A stretch of 57,206 nucleotides of DNA from an uncultured Clostridium sp. (GTDB lineage Bacteria > Bacillota > Clostridia > Clostridiales > Clostridiaceae), in NCBI GenBank assembly GCA_937927335.1, contig CALBDU010000090.1, positions 1-57,206 on the forward strand, given 5' to 3'. The notes beneath the pieces are model-generated. The model was given only the letters and a program-made list of their open reading frames with translations, was not told where the DNA came from and ran no database searches. Shown piece by piece: positions 22,890 through 31,210 of this stretch. Positions within the stretch are counted from its first letter, which is position 1; each line of letters starts with the position of its first letter. The translations under genes were made by a program, and so were the position numbers.

Positions 22890-24959
22890 ATGGAGCAGCT
22901 TAATAAGAAACTTAACATAAAAGGGAATATGGATATTATTATGGCTTTTGCAGTTATTGCAATAGTGCTTATGATAATTATCCCACTGCCTGCTGAGGTA
23001 TTGGACGTATTAATATCAATGAACATTACAGTGTCTGTAGTTATTATTTTAGTTACTCTTTTTACTACAGAGGTACTTCAGTTTTCGGTATTTCCAACCC
23101 TTTTGCTGATAACCACACTATTCAGGCTGGGTCTTAATATATCCTCAGTAAGGCTGATATTAAGGGATGCCTATGCAGGAGAGGTTATTAACGCCTTCGG
23201 AAGCTTTGTGGTTGGCGGCAGCTATGTTGTTGGTATAATAATATTCCTGATTATTGTTATTATACAGTTTGTAGTTATTACCAGCGGTTCCACCAGAGTT
23301 GCGGAGGTTGCTGCAAGATTTACACTGGATGCCATGCCGGGCAAGCAGATGAGCATAGATGCAGACCTTAATGCAGGGCTCATCGATGAGAGAGGGGCAA
23401 GAGAAAAGAGAAAGAAGCTCCAGCAGGAAGCAGATTTCTATGGAGCAATGGATGGTGCGTCCAAATTTGTAAAGGGTGATGCCATAGCGGGCATTATCAT
23501 TACAGTAATAAATATAATAGGTGGTATCATAATAGGGTCGGTGATGATGAACATGGATATAGGCACCGCTGCCCAGACCTATACCAGACTTACCATTGGT
23601 GACGGTCTTGTATCCCAGATACCAGCGCTTTTAATATCCACAGCTTCAGGTATTCTGGTAACCAGGTCAGGAAGCGAGGAGACCTTTGGAAGTCTTGCTG
23701 TCAGCCAGCTTTCCAGATTTCCAAAGGTTATAGCTATTGCATCCATAGTACTGCTGTTTTTATCAATAATTCCGGGACTGCCCCACCTGGCATTCTTTAT
23801 ACTGGCTCTTGCAACAGGAATAGCGGCATATCTGTTGTATAAGGATGAAAAGGAGCTTATGGCCAAGGAGGTAGAAACCCAGGAGCAGGAAATATCTGAA
23901 ATTGAAAGCAGAGAACCTGAAAATGTTATGAACCTTATTCAGGTGGAGCCTATGGAGGTTGAAATAGGCTACGGTCTTATTCCGCTGGCAGATGAAGGAG
24001 CGGGAGGAGATCTGCTTCAAAGGATAACTTCAGTACGAAGGCAGTGTGCCATAGAGATGGGTGTAGTGGTACAACCCATAAGAATAAGGGACAACCTTCA
24101 GCTTAAAACTAACGAATATGTTATTAAAATAAGAGGCACCATTGTGGCCAGAAGCGAGCTGATGCCCAACATGCTGCTTTGCATGGATCCCACCAATGGT
24201 GAAGAGGAAATACAGGGAATTAAAACTGTGGAACCGTCCTTTGGTCTTCCTGCAGTATGGATTAACAAGGACCAGAGGGAAGAGGCTGAAATTAAAGGCT
24301 TAACGGTAGTAGATCCTACTACGGTTATGGTGACCCACCTTACTGAGACCATAAAGATCCATTCCTATGAGCTGCTGGGAAGGCAGGAGGTCAAGCTCAT
24401 AGTGGATTCTGTAAAGGAAAAATACAGTGCAGTGGTAGAGGAGCTTATACCTGACCTTTTAACCATAGGAGAGCTTCAGAAGGTGCTTCAGAACCTGCTC
24501 AAGGAAAGAGTTCCCATCAAGGATATGGTTACAATTATGGAATCCCTGGCGGATAATTCAAGAACCACCAAGGATATAGAAATATTGACGGAATACGTAA
24601 GATTTGCTCTGGCAAGGAGCATATGCAATCCACTGATAGACGAAAACAGGGCTATAAGTGTAATTACTCTGGATCCAAGAATTGAGGAAATCATAGGCAG
24701 CAACATCCAGAAGTCCATGCAGGGGTCTTTCCCGGCAGTGGATCCGGATACTACCGGGAAAATATTATCCTCCATAAAGGGTTCCCTGGACAGTGTGTTT
24801 TTCTACGACAACCAGCCTGTTATACTGGTTTCGCCGAAAATAAGACCAGCCTTCAGGAAGCTCATCGAGATGGTATTTCCAATGGTTAATGTTTTATCCC
24901 TCAATGAAATTCCTAATGATGTGGAGATAAGAACTGAAGGGGTTGTTACAATATCATGA
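22890..24959 (+). CDS. flhA: Flagellar export protein FlhA
   Basis: A 689-residue protein. The N-terminal half (about 1-325) has eight membrane helices and carries TTLFRLGLNISSVRLIL and the family signature KFVKGDAIAGIIITVIN. The C-terminal half is the cytoplasmic ring domain that docks chaperone-substrate complexes. FlhA is the main energy-converting part of the export gate. The ATG has only a weak ribosome site, 14 bases after the fliR-flhB stop. The stop overlaps the flhF start (ATGA). Confidence 0.97.
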   Translation: MEQLNKKLNIKGNMDIIMAFAVIAIVLMIIIPLPAEVLDVLISMNITVSVVIILVTLFTTEVLQFSVFPTLLLITTLFRLGLNISSVRLILRDAYAGEVINAFGSFVVGGSYVVGIIIFLIIVIIQFVVITSGSTRVAEVAARFTLDAMPGKQMSIDADLNAGLIDERGAREKRKKLQQEADFYGAMDGASKFVKGDAIAGIIITVINIIGGIIIGSVMMNMDIGTAAQTYTRLTIGDGLVSQIPALLISTASGILVTRSGSEETFGSLAVSQLSRFPKVIAIASIVLLFLSIIPGLPHLAFFILALATGIAAYLLYKDEKELMAKEVETQEQEISEIESREPENVMNLIQVEPMEVEIGYGLIPLADEGAGGDLLQRITSVRRQCAIEMGVVVQPIRIRDNLQLKTNEYVIKIRGTIVARSELMPNMLLCMDPTNGEEEIQGIKTVEPSFGLPAVWINKDQREEAEIKGLTVVDPTTVMVTHLTETIKIHSYELLGRQEVKLIVDSVKEKYSAVVEELIPDLLTIGELQKVLQNLLKERVPIKDMVTIMESLADNSRTTKDIEILTEYVRFALARSICNPLIDENRAISVITLDPRIEEIIGSNIQKSMQGSFPAVDPDTTGKILSSIKGSLDSVFFYDNQPVILVSPKIRPAFRKLIEMVFPMVNVLSLNEIPNDVEIRTEGVVTIS

Positions 24960-26005
24960 TAATTAAAAGATATATAGTTAATAACATGAATGAAGCCATG
25001 ATCAGAATTAAACAGGATCTTGGAGCCGAAGCTCTTATTATAAGTCAGAGAAAAATAAGAAAGCCAGGCATTATGGGCTTTTTTGCAAAAAAGGTATATG
25101 AGGTAACAGCTGCCCTGGAAAATGAAAAGCCAGTATCAAAACCTGATATGAGCTTCACCCTGATGAGGGAAGTGCAGGATATGAAGGAGATGCTGAATAC
25201 CGTTATTAAATCAGGGGGAAAAGAAGATCATAAGGACAATACCTTGGAAGTGCTTCTAAGCTCTCTGGATTTAAATGATGATAATATTGCGGAAATATGC
25301 AGAAGATACAATAGCATTACTGAGGAACTGGAGGATAAGGAAAAACTCCACAGGATTTTGATGGATATGGTGCAGGTTGATGGTGAGAGGAAAACCAGAG
25401 TGGAAATACTGGTAGGCCCTACAGGTGTCGGAAAAACCACCACCATTGCAAAGCTTGCCGGGAGATTTTCACTATATGACCATTTGAAGGTTGGACTAAT
25501 AACTATAGATACATACAGGATTGGAGCGGTAGAACAGCTGAAAACCTACGCTGAAATCATGAACCTGCCCTTCAGGGTAGTAATGACCATGAAGGATATG
25601 GAGACTGCAGTAGCAGAGATGCAGGATCGGGATGTTATCCTCATTGACACCACAGGAAGAAGCAGCAAGAATGCCATGCAGATATCTGAGCTAAGGGCAT
25701 TTATAGACAAGGTAAAGGCAGATTCCATATATCTGGTTATGAGCTGTACCACCAAGAACAGCGACATCGACCTGATCACCAAGGGCTACAGTCAGCTTAA
25801 CTATAATGGTGTAATTCTCACAAAGCTGGATGAGACATCCACCTATGGTTCAATACTGAATATACTAAGAAGCTCAGGAAAGCCATTAAGCTATGTAACA
25901 ATAGGCCAAAGCGTACCAGACGATATTAAGGTAATGACAGCAGATGAAATCTCCAAAATTATACTAGGAGTGGATGAACTATGCTTGACCAGGCAGAAAA
26001 ACTAA
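24956..26005 (+). CDS. flhF: Flagellar SRP-like GTPase FlhF
   Basis: A 349-residue protein. The N-terminal basic region is followed by an N-domain and an SRP-type GTPase domain with G1 GPTGVGKTT (K160), DTYRIGAVEQL, G3 DTTGR and G4 TKLD. FlhF determines where flagella are placed, together with the ATPase FlhG. The start overlaps flhA by four bases and its end overlaps flhG by 25, so the three are translationally coupled. Confidence 0.96.
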   Translation: MIIKRYIVNNMNEAMIRIKQDLGAEALIISQRKIRKPGIMGFFAKKVYEVTAALENEKPVSKPDMSFTLMREVQDMKEMLNTVIKSGGKEDHKDNTLEVLLSSLDLNDDNIAEICRRYNSITEELEDKEKLHRILMDMVQVDGERKTRVEILVGPTGVGKTTTIAKLAGRFSLYDHLKVGLITIDTYRIGAVEQLKTYAEIMNLPFRVVMTMKDMETAVAEMQDRDVILIDTTGRSSKNAMQISELRAFIDKVKADSIYLVMSCTTKNSDIDLITKGYSQLNYNGVILTKLDETSTYGSILNILRSSGKPLSYVTIGQSVPDDIKVMTADEISKIILGVDELCLTRQKN

Positions 26006-26832
26006 GAAAATTAACTGAAAAAGCAGATGGGAGCAAGCCTACCATAATTACTGTCACCTCTGGCAAAGGCGGTGTGGGAAAAAGTAATTTTGTGGTCAAT
26101 CTATCCATTGCACTTCAAAAAATGGGTAAAAAGGTTTTGATTTTTGATGCCGATATGGGACTTGGCAATGACGATGTACTTATGGGTTTTTACCCAAAAT
26201 ACAATATATATGATATAATATTTGATAATATGGATATATCCGATGTTATTATAGAAGGTCCTTTCGGAGTAAAGCTTTTACCTGGAGGAACTGGAATAAC
26301 AAGATTGGAAGGAGTTACTGAAGAGCAAAGGGAAGAGTTCATAGCTAAGCTTACCTGCCTGGAAAATCTGGATTTCATTATCATGGACACAGGAGCAGGG
26401 GTGAACAGAGATGTGCTTGCATACATTTCCTGCTGCCATGAGCTTATAGTACTTACTACACCTGAGCCTACCTCTATAACAGATGCGTACAGTCTTCTAA
26501 AGGTAGTAAGCCATTTTAACATAAAGAGCTCGGCAAAGGTAGTAGTAAACAGGATTCTCAGTAATGAGGAAGGAAAAATAACCTTTGAGAAGTTTAACAA
26601 TGCAGTAAGTAATTTTTTAAAGATACAGCTGGAATTTTTAGGCTTTATCAGCGAAGATAAAAAAATTTCCCAGTCTGTGAGAAAACAGGAGCCTTTTATT
26701 ATAGGCTACCCAAATTCAACTGCATCAAAGGATGTTGATGCAATTGCCGAAAAAATTGCAGGAAACTCTGAAGAATATGATGGATATAGCGTCCAGAACC
26801 TTTTCAGAAAGATATTTAGTTTGTTTTCATAA
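25981..26832 (+). CDS. flhG: MinD-like flagellar number regulator FlhG
   Basis: A 283-residue ParA/MinD-type ATPase with a deviant Walker A KGGVGKS (K29 and K34) close to the N-terminus, DADMGLGNDD, and IIMDTGAGV. It is also called FleN or YlxH. It controls flagellar number and stimulates FlhF. It lacks a long N-terminal extension, and the C-terminus (YDGYSVQNLFRKIFSLF) resembles an amphipathic membrane-targeting helix. It overlaps flhF and is followed by the PilZ gene. Confidence 0.94.
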   Translation: MLDQAEKLRKLTEKADGSKPTIITVTSGKGGVGKSNFVVNLSIALQKMGKKVLIFDADMGLGNDDVLMGFYPKYNIYDIIFDNMDISDVIIEGPFGVKLLPGGTGITRLEGVTEEQREEFIAKLTCLENLDFIIMDTGAGVNRDVLAYISCCHELIVLTTPEPTSITDAYSLLKVVSHFNIKSSAKVVVNRILSNEEGKITFEKFNNAVSNFLKIQLEFLGFISEDKKISQSVRKQEPFIIGYPNSTASKDVDAIAEKIAGNSEEYDGYSVQNLFRKIFSLFS

Positions 26833-26844
26833 GGAGTTATGCAC

Positions 26845-27477
26845 ATGGAGGAAGAAATTCTATTTTACTACAACAACAAAATAGAAATAGATAAGGATAA
26901 TATACTGTATAAAAGCAGCATACAGGAAATCGGAGATGATTATATCGGCATCAGCATACCGATAAACAGCGGTCAATATCTGGCAATGCCTAATGATACC
27001 GATGTGGACGTGCTTTACTATCTGGATAGGGATGTATATAAATTCAGGACTAAGGTCATTGGCACAAAGATGGATAAAATTCTTATCGTAGTTCTTAAAA
27101 AGCCGGACACCTATATCAAGGTGCAAAGAAGGAATTATGCCAGGGCCGGAACATTGACCAATATTACCTATGCCAGGCAGGAGGGCAAGGATTACAAATA
27201 TTATGATGCTGTTATGCTGGATTTAAGCGGTGGAGGAGCTAGGCTCCATGTGACCAGGAAACTCAGATTCGGGGAGGTCATAATTATTTCCATTCCCCTG
27301 AAGGATGAAGATATTACTGTTAAAGCCCAAATTATCAGAATAGAGGATGAAAAAAATGAAAACACCTGCATTGGTGTATGCTTTGTCGACATTGATAAAG
27401 GAGACAGAGAGAAAATAATTAAACACGTATTCAACCTGATGCGTGAGCAGATGCAGAGGTCTGTTAAGGGGGATTAA
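26845..27477 (+). CDS. PilZ-domain cyclic-di-GMP receptor (YcgR/YpfA type)
   Basis: A 210-residue protein with an N-terminal YcgR-like beta domain and a C-terminal PilZ domain. The two ligand motifs are present: RNYAR at residues 96-100 (RxxxR) and DLSGGG at 126-131 (DxSxxG). Binding of cyclic di-GMP is therefore expected. YcgR-type proteins act as brakes on the flagellar motor or on export. ATG 26845 is chosen over ATG 26839 because AAGGAG (26831-26836) is too close to the latter. It lies between flhG and the sigma factor. The HD-GYP enzyme at 5425 may lower its ligand. Confidence 0.9.
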   Translation: MEEEILFYYNNKIEIDKDNILYKSSIQEIGDDYIGISIPINSGQYLAMPNDTDVDVLYYLDRDVYKFRTKVIGTKMDKILIVVLKKPDTYIKVQRRNYARAGTLTNITYARQEGKDYKYYDAVMLDLSGGGARLHVTRKLRFGEVIIISIPLKDEDITVKAQIIRIEDEKNENTCIGVCFVDIDKGDREKIIKHVFNLMREQMQRSVKGD

Positions 27478-27479
27478 CC

Positions 27480-28208
27480 ATGCTGGCAGTAAAGGATACT
27501 GTGGTAAAAGAAGAAATAGTAAAAAAATATATCCCGCTGGTTAAGTATATTGCCTCAAGGATATTTACAGGAAAAAGCAGATATATGGAGTATGACGACA
27601 TTGTCAGCTTTGGAATGTTGGGATTGATGGATGCCATAAACAAGTTTGATGAGAGCAAAGGAATGAAATTCTCAACCTATGCCTCTATCAGGATTAAAGG
27701 CGCAATTATTGATGAGATCAGGAAAATCAGTCCAATATCAAAAGGAGCCATAGACAAGCTTAACAGGTATAATGAGGCTGTGGACTCGCTTCAAAACAGG
27801 CTGCACAGAGAACCAAGGGACGAGGAGATTGCTGCAGCTCTGGGAATTAACTCAAAGGAATTAGCTGAAATTGAAGGATACATAAATTATATGTCCATTG
27901 TTTCACTGGATGAACTCATTTGCCTGAAGGATGATGATGTATCGGTTATATCCACTATACAGGATGAAAGCAGTCCCTGTCCCGAAGCAGCCTTTCAGAA
28001 CAAGGAGCAGGCGGAATATCTTGTAAGAGCCCTGGATCTTTTAAATGAAAAGGATAAAACCATACTGTCCCTGTATTACTATGATGAGCTTACCCTAAAG
28101 GAAATTGGAAAGGTTTTGAATGTTTCCGAGTCAAGAGTATGCCAGCTGCACAGCAGGGCAATAGTGCACCTGCGAAAAGCAATGCGGGAACTTAAGTATA
28201 TGGAGTGA
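27480..28208 (+). CDS. fliA: Flagellar sigma factor (sigma-D / FliA / sigma-28)
   Basis: A 242-residue sigma-70-family factor. Region 2 is visible as DIVSFGMLGLMDAINKFDES and FSTYASIRIKGAIIDEIRKI, and region 4.2 as LTLKEIGKVLNVSESRVCQL. It directs transcription of late flagellar genes; two matching promoters are seen at 3711 and 8183. Position in the flhF-flhG-PilZ cluster is typical for Firmicutes, where it is called sigD. No flgM anti-sigma gene is in the window, although it may lie upstream of fliW. Confidence 0.96.
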   Translation: MLAVKDTVVKEEIVKKYIPLVKYIASRIFTGKSRYMEYDDIVSFGMLGLMDAINKFDESKGMKFSTYASIRIKGAIIDEIRKISPISKGAIDKLNRYNEAVDSLQNRLHREPRDEEIAAALGINSKELAEIEGYINYMSIVSLDELICLKDDDVSVISTIQDESSPCPEAAFQNKEQAEYLVRALDLLNEKDKTILSLYYYDELTLKEIGKVLNVSESRVCQLHSRAIVHLRKAMRELKYME

Positions 28209-28216
28209 TAAATTAA

Positions 28217-28813
28217 ATGTTGGAAATACTTATTTTACTATTCACAGGAATCCTGCTGATAGTGTTGAACTATAAAGCAATTAAAAATGAAGATAAATCC
28301 TTCAGCAAAGCGCTGAAGAAGGAAAATGTCAACATCAATGATTATGAAATTGAGATAGGCAGGCTTAAGCTGGAATTTTCAGAGGATATAGCAAAGCTTC
28401 AGAGCGAAATTCTCAGGCTTAAGGAAGCGGCAGGCTCAGAGCAGGGTCTTGAGAAGGACACGGAGCCAGGCCAGGAGAAGAGAATAGAGCAGGGCTCAGA
28501 ACTAAGTACAACCCGGGGCTCAGAGCAAGGCTCCTATCTGGATAAAGTGATAGACGGAGAAAACTATAATTACTCTGAAATTCAGGAGGAAACAGCTGAT
28601 GCACCGGCACCTAAGGCTGACACCACCCAGGCAGCAGCGCTAAAGCTGGAACAAGCTCTTCATGAGTTTGAGGTAAAGGGAGTTTCTAATAATATAAGAA
28701 TTAATGAAATAAAAAAAATGCTGGATGAAAACTTACCTATGGATGAGATAGCTGAAAAACTTAATATTGGTAAGGGGGAATTGCTATTAATAAAAGATTT
28801 ATACATAAAGTAA
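28217..28813 (+). CDS. Membrane-anchored DUF6115/SwrB-like protein
   Basis: A 198-residue protein with one N-terminal membrane helix (about 2-20), a helical segment, a long Gln/Glu/Gly-rich linker with repeated GSEQG units (about 74-105), and a small C-terminal helical domain (about 160-198, KKMLDENLPMDEIAEKLNIG) resembling a helix-turn-helix. It occupies the site after the sigma factor where B. subtilis has swrB, which promotes basal-body maturation. The sequence match is architectural, so the role is inferred. Confidence 0.6.
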   Translation: MLEILILLFTGILLIVLNYKAIKNEDKSFSKALKKENVNINDYEIEIGRLKLEFSEDIAKLQSEILRLKEAAGSEQGLEKDTEPGQEKRIEQGSELSTTRGSEQGSYLDKVIDGENYNYSEIQEETADAPAPKADTTQAAALKLEQALHEFEVKGVSNNIRINEIKKMLDENLPMDEIAEKLNIGKGELLLIKDLYIK

Positions 28814-29013
28814 AAGAATTAATCCAATTCCTCAGCGACAGAAAAATTCTGCTGGGAATAGGTATAGGAATTATATTTGCCACCTTAATTATGACCGGGG
28901 CAAAAGTGTCTTATTCCATGAGCAGCAGCCAGATAGAAAACAAAGCCAGATCCATGGGTATGATATACCCGGAGGAAGCAAAAGTAATAAATGAAAAGGA
29001 GACTGGAAAATGA
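28786..29013 (+). CDS. Small membrane protein, MltG/YceG-like, apparent ATT start
   Basis: An uninterrupted frame of 75 codons has no ATG, GTG or TTG before its membrane helix. The best start is ATT 28786 (N-terminus NKRFIHKVKELIQFLSDRK), seven bases after AAGGGGGA. A membrane helix (about 21-40, LLGIGIGIIFATLIM) is followed by SSSQIENKARSMGMIYPEEA, a pattern seen in small proteins related to the N-terminal part of MltG. The stop TGA overlaps the next gene's start (ATGA), and it overlaps the preceding gene by 28 bases. This coupling and protein-like composition argue for a real gene; a base error that destroys a normal start is the alternative. Confidence 0.65.
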   Translation: MNKRFIHKVKELIQFLSDRKILLGIGIGIIFATLIMTGAKVSYSMSSSQIENKARSMGMIYPEEAKVINEKETGK

Positions 29014-29786
29014 TAAGGTCTTTGTATACAGCCATATCAGGAATGATTACCCAGGAAGCCAGGCAGGATGTAATAACCAATAACCTGGCAAATGCAAATA
29101 CCACAGGCTTCAAGGGGGATAATCTTGCAGTAAAGAAATTTGATGATGTCTTAATTCAGAATTATGATAAACAGGTTGGAGGCAAAAATGTAAGGAATGT
29201 TATTGGATCCCTGAGCAACGGTGCCAAGGTGGATGATGTAAATACAGACTTTTCACAGGGAACCATAGAAAATTCCGACAGCTCCACAGATTTTGCACTG
29301 GAGGGTCGCGGCTTTTTTACGGTACAGCGTGCCAACGGCCTTGAAAATGGCACCTACTATACCAGGGACGGGCATTTTCACGTTAATATGAATGGCATAC
29401 TGGTTACTGACAGCGGAGATGCTGTAATGGCAAGAGACGGGGCTGGAAACAGCACCACCATTGATGCAGGAAATGGAAAGCTCACATGTGATGCCAATGG
29501 AAATATCAGCATTGACGGGGTACAGAAATATAAGCTTCAGGTGGCAGATTTCAATGATTATAACAGCCTTACCAAGGTTGGAGACAACCTCTATCAAGGA
29601 GCGGCACCAACTGACGGCACAGCCCTTGTCAGGCAAAATGCACTGGAAAAATCAAATATCAATGTTGTTAGTGAAATGGTGAATATGATGACCACCATGA
29701 GAACCTTTGAAACCAATCAGAGAATTGTGCAATCCATAGACGAGACTTTGAACAAAGTAGTTAATGAAGTGGGATCAGTGAGATAA
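29010..29786 (+). CDS. flgF: Flagellar rod protein, FlgF/FlgG family (first of pair)
   Basis: A 258-residue rod protein with N-terminal RSLYTAISGMITQEARQDVI and NNLANANTTGFKGDNLAVKK, and C-terminal LEKSNINVVSEMVNMMTTMR. The pair corresponds to B. subtilis flhO-flhP and to C. difficile flgG1-flgG. Which is the proximal FlgF-like subunit and which the distal FlgG cannot be settled by sequence alone; order suggests FlgF first. Its start overlaps the small membrane gene by four bases. Confidence 0.85.
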   Translation: MIRSLYTAISGMITQEARQDVITNNLANANTTGFKGDNLAVKKFDDVLIQNYDKQVGGKNVRNVIGSLSNGAKVDDVNTDFSQGTIENSDSSTDFALEGRGFFTVQRANGLENGTYYTRDGHFHVNMNGILVTDSGDAVMARDGAGNSTTIDAGNGKLTCDANGNISIDGVQKYKLQVADFNDYNSLTKVGDNLYQGAAPTDGTALVRQNALEKSNINVVSEMVNMMTTMRTFETNQRIVQSIDETLNKVVNEVGSVR

Positions 29787-29798
29787 GGAGGATAAAGC

Positions 29799-30587
29799 AT
29801 GGTTTTAAGAGCATTATGGAACAGTAAAAGCGCTATGGCTGCCCAGCAGGAAAAGCTGGACATGATTTCTAACAATATAGCCAATGTGGGCACCTCCGGC
29901 TATAAGAGAGAGGAAGTAAGCTTCCAGGACCTGGTTTATGAACAAATAGAAAGACAGGGCTACCCTACCAGCACTGATGCCAGAACAGCTTTAATTAACG
30001 GTTCCGGTGTAAAGGTATCCTCTGCTTTAAGGGACAATACTCAGGGAAGCCTTCTTAATACAGGCTCCAATACCGATATAGCCATAGACGGCCCTGGTTA
30101 TTTCAGGGTTTCAAAGCCCGATGGAAGCACTGCCTATTTAAGAAGCGGTACCTTTAATATTGACTCTTTAGGAAGGCTAACTGATAAAAATGGCAATTTA
30201 CTGGAGATAGAATATACAGACCAGGGTAAGGCAATAAATGCCTCTGGGGGGCTTAGCTCAGACAATTTCACTTTGGATAAGAGCGGTATCATAACTGTAA
30301 AGCAGGGTACCGACATAGTCAATTACGGAAAGATTGATATATATAATGTAACTGGAACTGATTCGCTCATTGCTGCGGGCAATAATTTGTATGTTCCCAA
30401 AGCTGGCGCTGCGGTTTACCAGGAAACTGGTTCAAATCTTCTTCAGGGCTTTCAGGAAAATTCAAATGTGGATATTGCCAAGGAAATGGTGGATATGATA
30501 GTTGCGCAACGATCCTTTGATCTTAGCTCCAAAGGAATTACCACAGCTGATGAAATGTGGAGCCTTATCAATAACATGAAAAAATAG
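29799..30587 (+). CDS. flgG: Flagellar distal rod protein FlgG (second of pair)
   Basis: A 262-residue protein with SAMAAQQEKLDMISNNIANV, SGYKREEVSFQDLVYE, the FlgG-type IDGPGYFRVSKPDGSTAYLR and a C-terminal FQENSNVDIAKEMVDMIVAQ. It builds the distal rod that joins the basal body to the hook. It follows the first paralogue by 12 bases behind AAGGAGG and is the last flagellar gene in the window. fliM and fliN, which follow here in C. difficile, are absent. Confidence 0.9.
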   Translation: MVLRALWNSKSAMAAQQEKLDMISNNIANVGTSGYKREEVSFQDLVYEQIERQGYPTSTDARTALINGSGVKVSSALRDNTQGSLLNTGSNTDIAIDGPGYFRVSKPDGSTAYLRSGTFNIDSLGRLTDKNGNLLEIEYTDQGKAINASGGLSSDNFTLDKSGIITVKQGTDIVNYGKIDIYNVTGTDSLIAAGNNLYVPKAGAAVYQETGSNLLQGFQENSNVDIAKEMVDMIVAQRSFDLSSKGITTADEMWSLINNMKK

Positions 30588-30623
30588 TTGTAAATATTTC
30601 TGAATTAAATCATATAATATAAT
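30588..30623 (+). promoter_or_regulatory. Candidate promoter for the Cys/Met-rich protein
   Basis: TTGTAA at 30588-30593 and TATAAT at 30613-30618 are separated by 19 bases, slightly long for sigma-A. TAAA at 30591-30594 with TCATATAA 15 bases on is a weak sigma-D resemblance, and CATATAATA at 30611-30619 resembles sporulation sigma-K -10 elements without a matching -35. The sigma factor is therefore undecided. Confidence 0.35.
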
Positions 30624-30632
30624 GATTTAATT
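30603..30632. repeat. 11-bp dyad over the promoter -10 region
   Basis: AATTAAATCAT (30603-30613) and ATGATTTAATT (30622-30632) are perfect inverted copies around ATAATATA. The dyad encloses the candidate -10 box, a typical operator layout, although an AT-rich RNA hairpin is also possible. Confidence 0.6.
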
Positions 30633-30648
30633 TTATGGAGGAATATTT

Positions 30649-31146
30649 ATGAAGGGAAAAATGAAGAAGCCCTTTTGCTGCCCCATGATGTGTCCCATGA
30701 TGCATTGTATGATGAACCCCGTTATGGAGATGACCAGCCCCTGGGATTATTATAAAGACAATTACCAGGAGAATTACCAGCCAATGATGGGTCCGCAGCA
30801 ATATGAAGCTGAATTCAAGCCAAATTACCAGCCGGAATACCCTCCCCAGTACCAACCTCAATTTTATCAGGGATTCCAGCAGGGCTGCAAGCCAAATTGC
30901 CAGCCTTATGCACAGCCGCAATTCATGCAGATGTGCCCGGAGGATAAACCGGAAACATATCAGGAACCAATCCAGGAACAATGTCCGCCTCCACTTACTG
31001 AGGCTGCCCAAATGCCATGCCAGGAACCAACTGCTGTTGAGCCTGAGACAGAAGAAAAAGATATGTGCAGCCAGGTGGAAGTAGAATCCGCAAAAAAAGT
31101 TGAAATAAAATTCAAAACAGTAGACATGAGCGAGTTAATGGATTAA
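30649..31146 (+). CDS. Cys/Met/Gln/Pro-rich protein of unknown function
   Basis: A 165-residue protein of unusual composition. The first 28 residues contain ten Met, four Cys and one His (CCPMMCPMMHCMM). The middle is Gln/Pro/Tyr-rich with repeated NYQPEYPPQYQP-like units. Six further Cys are spread through residues about 80-145. The C-terminal 25 residues are ordinary and charged. There is no signal peptide or membrane helix. The ribosome site GGAGG is strong and the gene has its own terminator. Clustered Met and Cys suggest binding of copper or another soft metal, or a cross-linked spore-coat protein; neither is shown. The family is not recognised. Confidence 0.8.
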   Translation: MKGKMKKPFCCPMMCPMMHCMMNPVMEMTSPWDYYKDNYQENYQPMMGPQQYEAEFKPNYQPEYPPQYQPQFYQGFQQGCKPNCQPYAQPQFMQMCPEDKPETYQEPIQEQCPPPLTEAAQMPCQEPTAVEPETEEKDMCSQVEVESAKKVEIKFKTVDMSELMD

Positions 31147-31158
31147 AAAAAAGCATCA

Positions 31159-31195
31159 AAAAGCAGATGGCCAGTTCCGGTCACCTGCTTTTGTT
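31159..31195 (+). terminator. Terminator after the Cys/Met-rich gene
   Basis: AAAAGCAG (31159-31166) pairs with CTGCTTTT (31185-31192), with further imperfect pairing inside, followed by GTTATTTT. The A-rich left side means it may also serve the convergent pyrophosphatase gene. Confidence 0.8.
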
Positions 31196-31210
31196 ATTTT
31201 AATAATTTTA

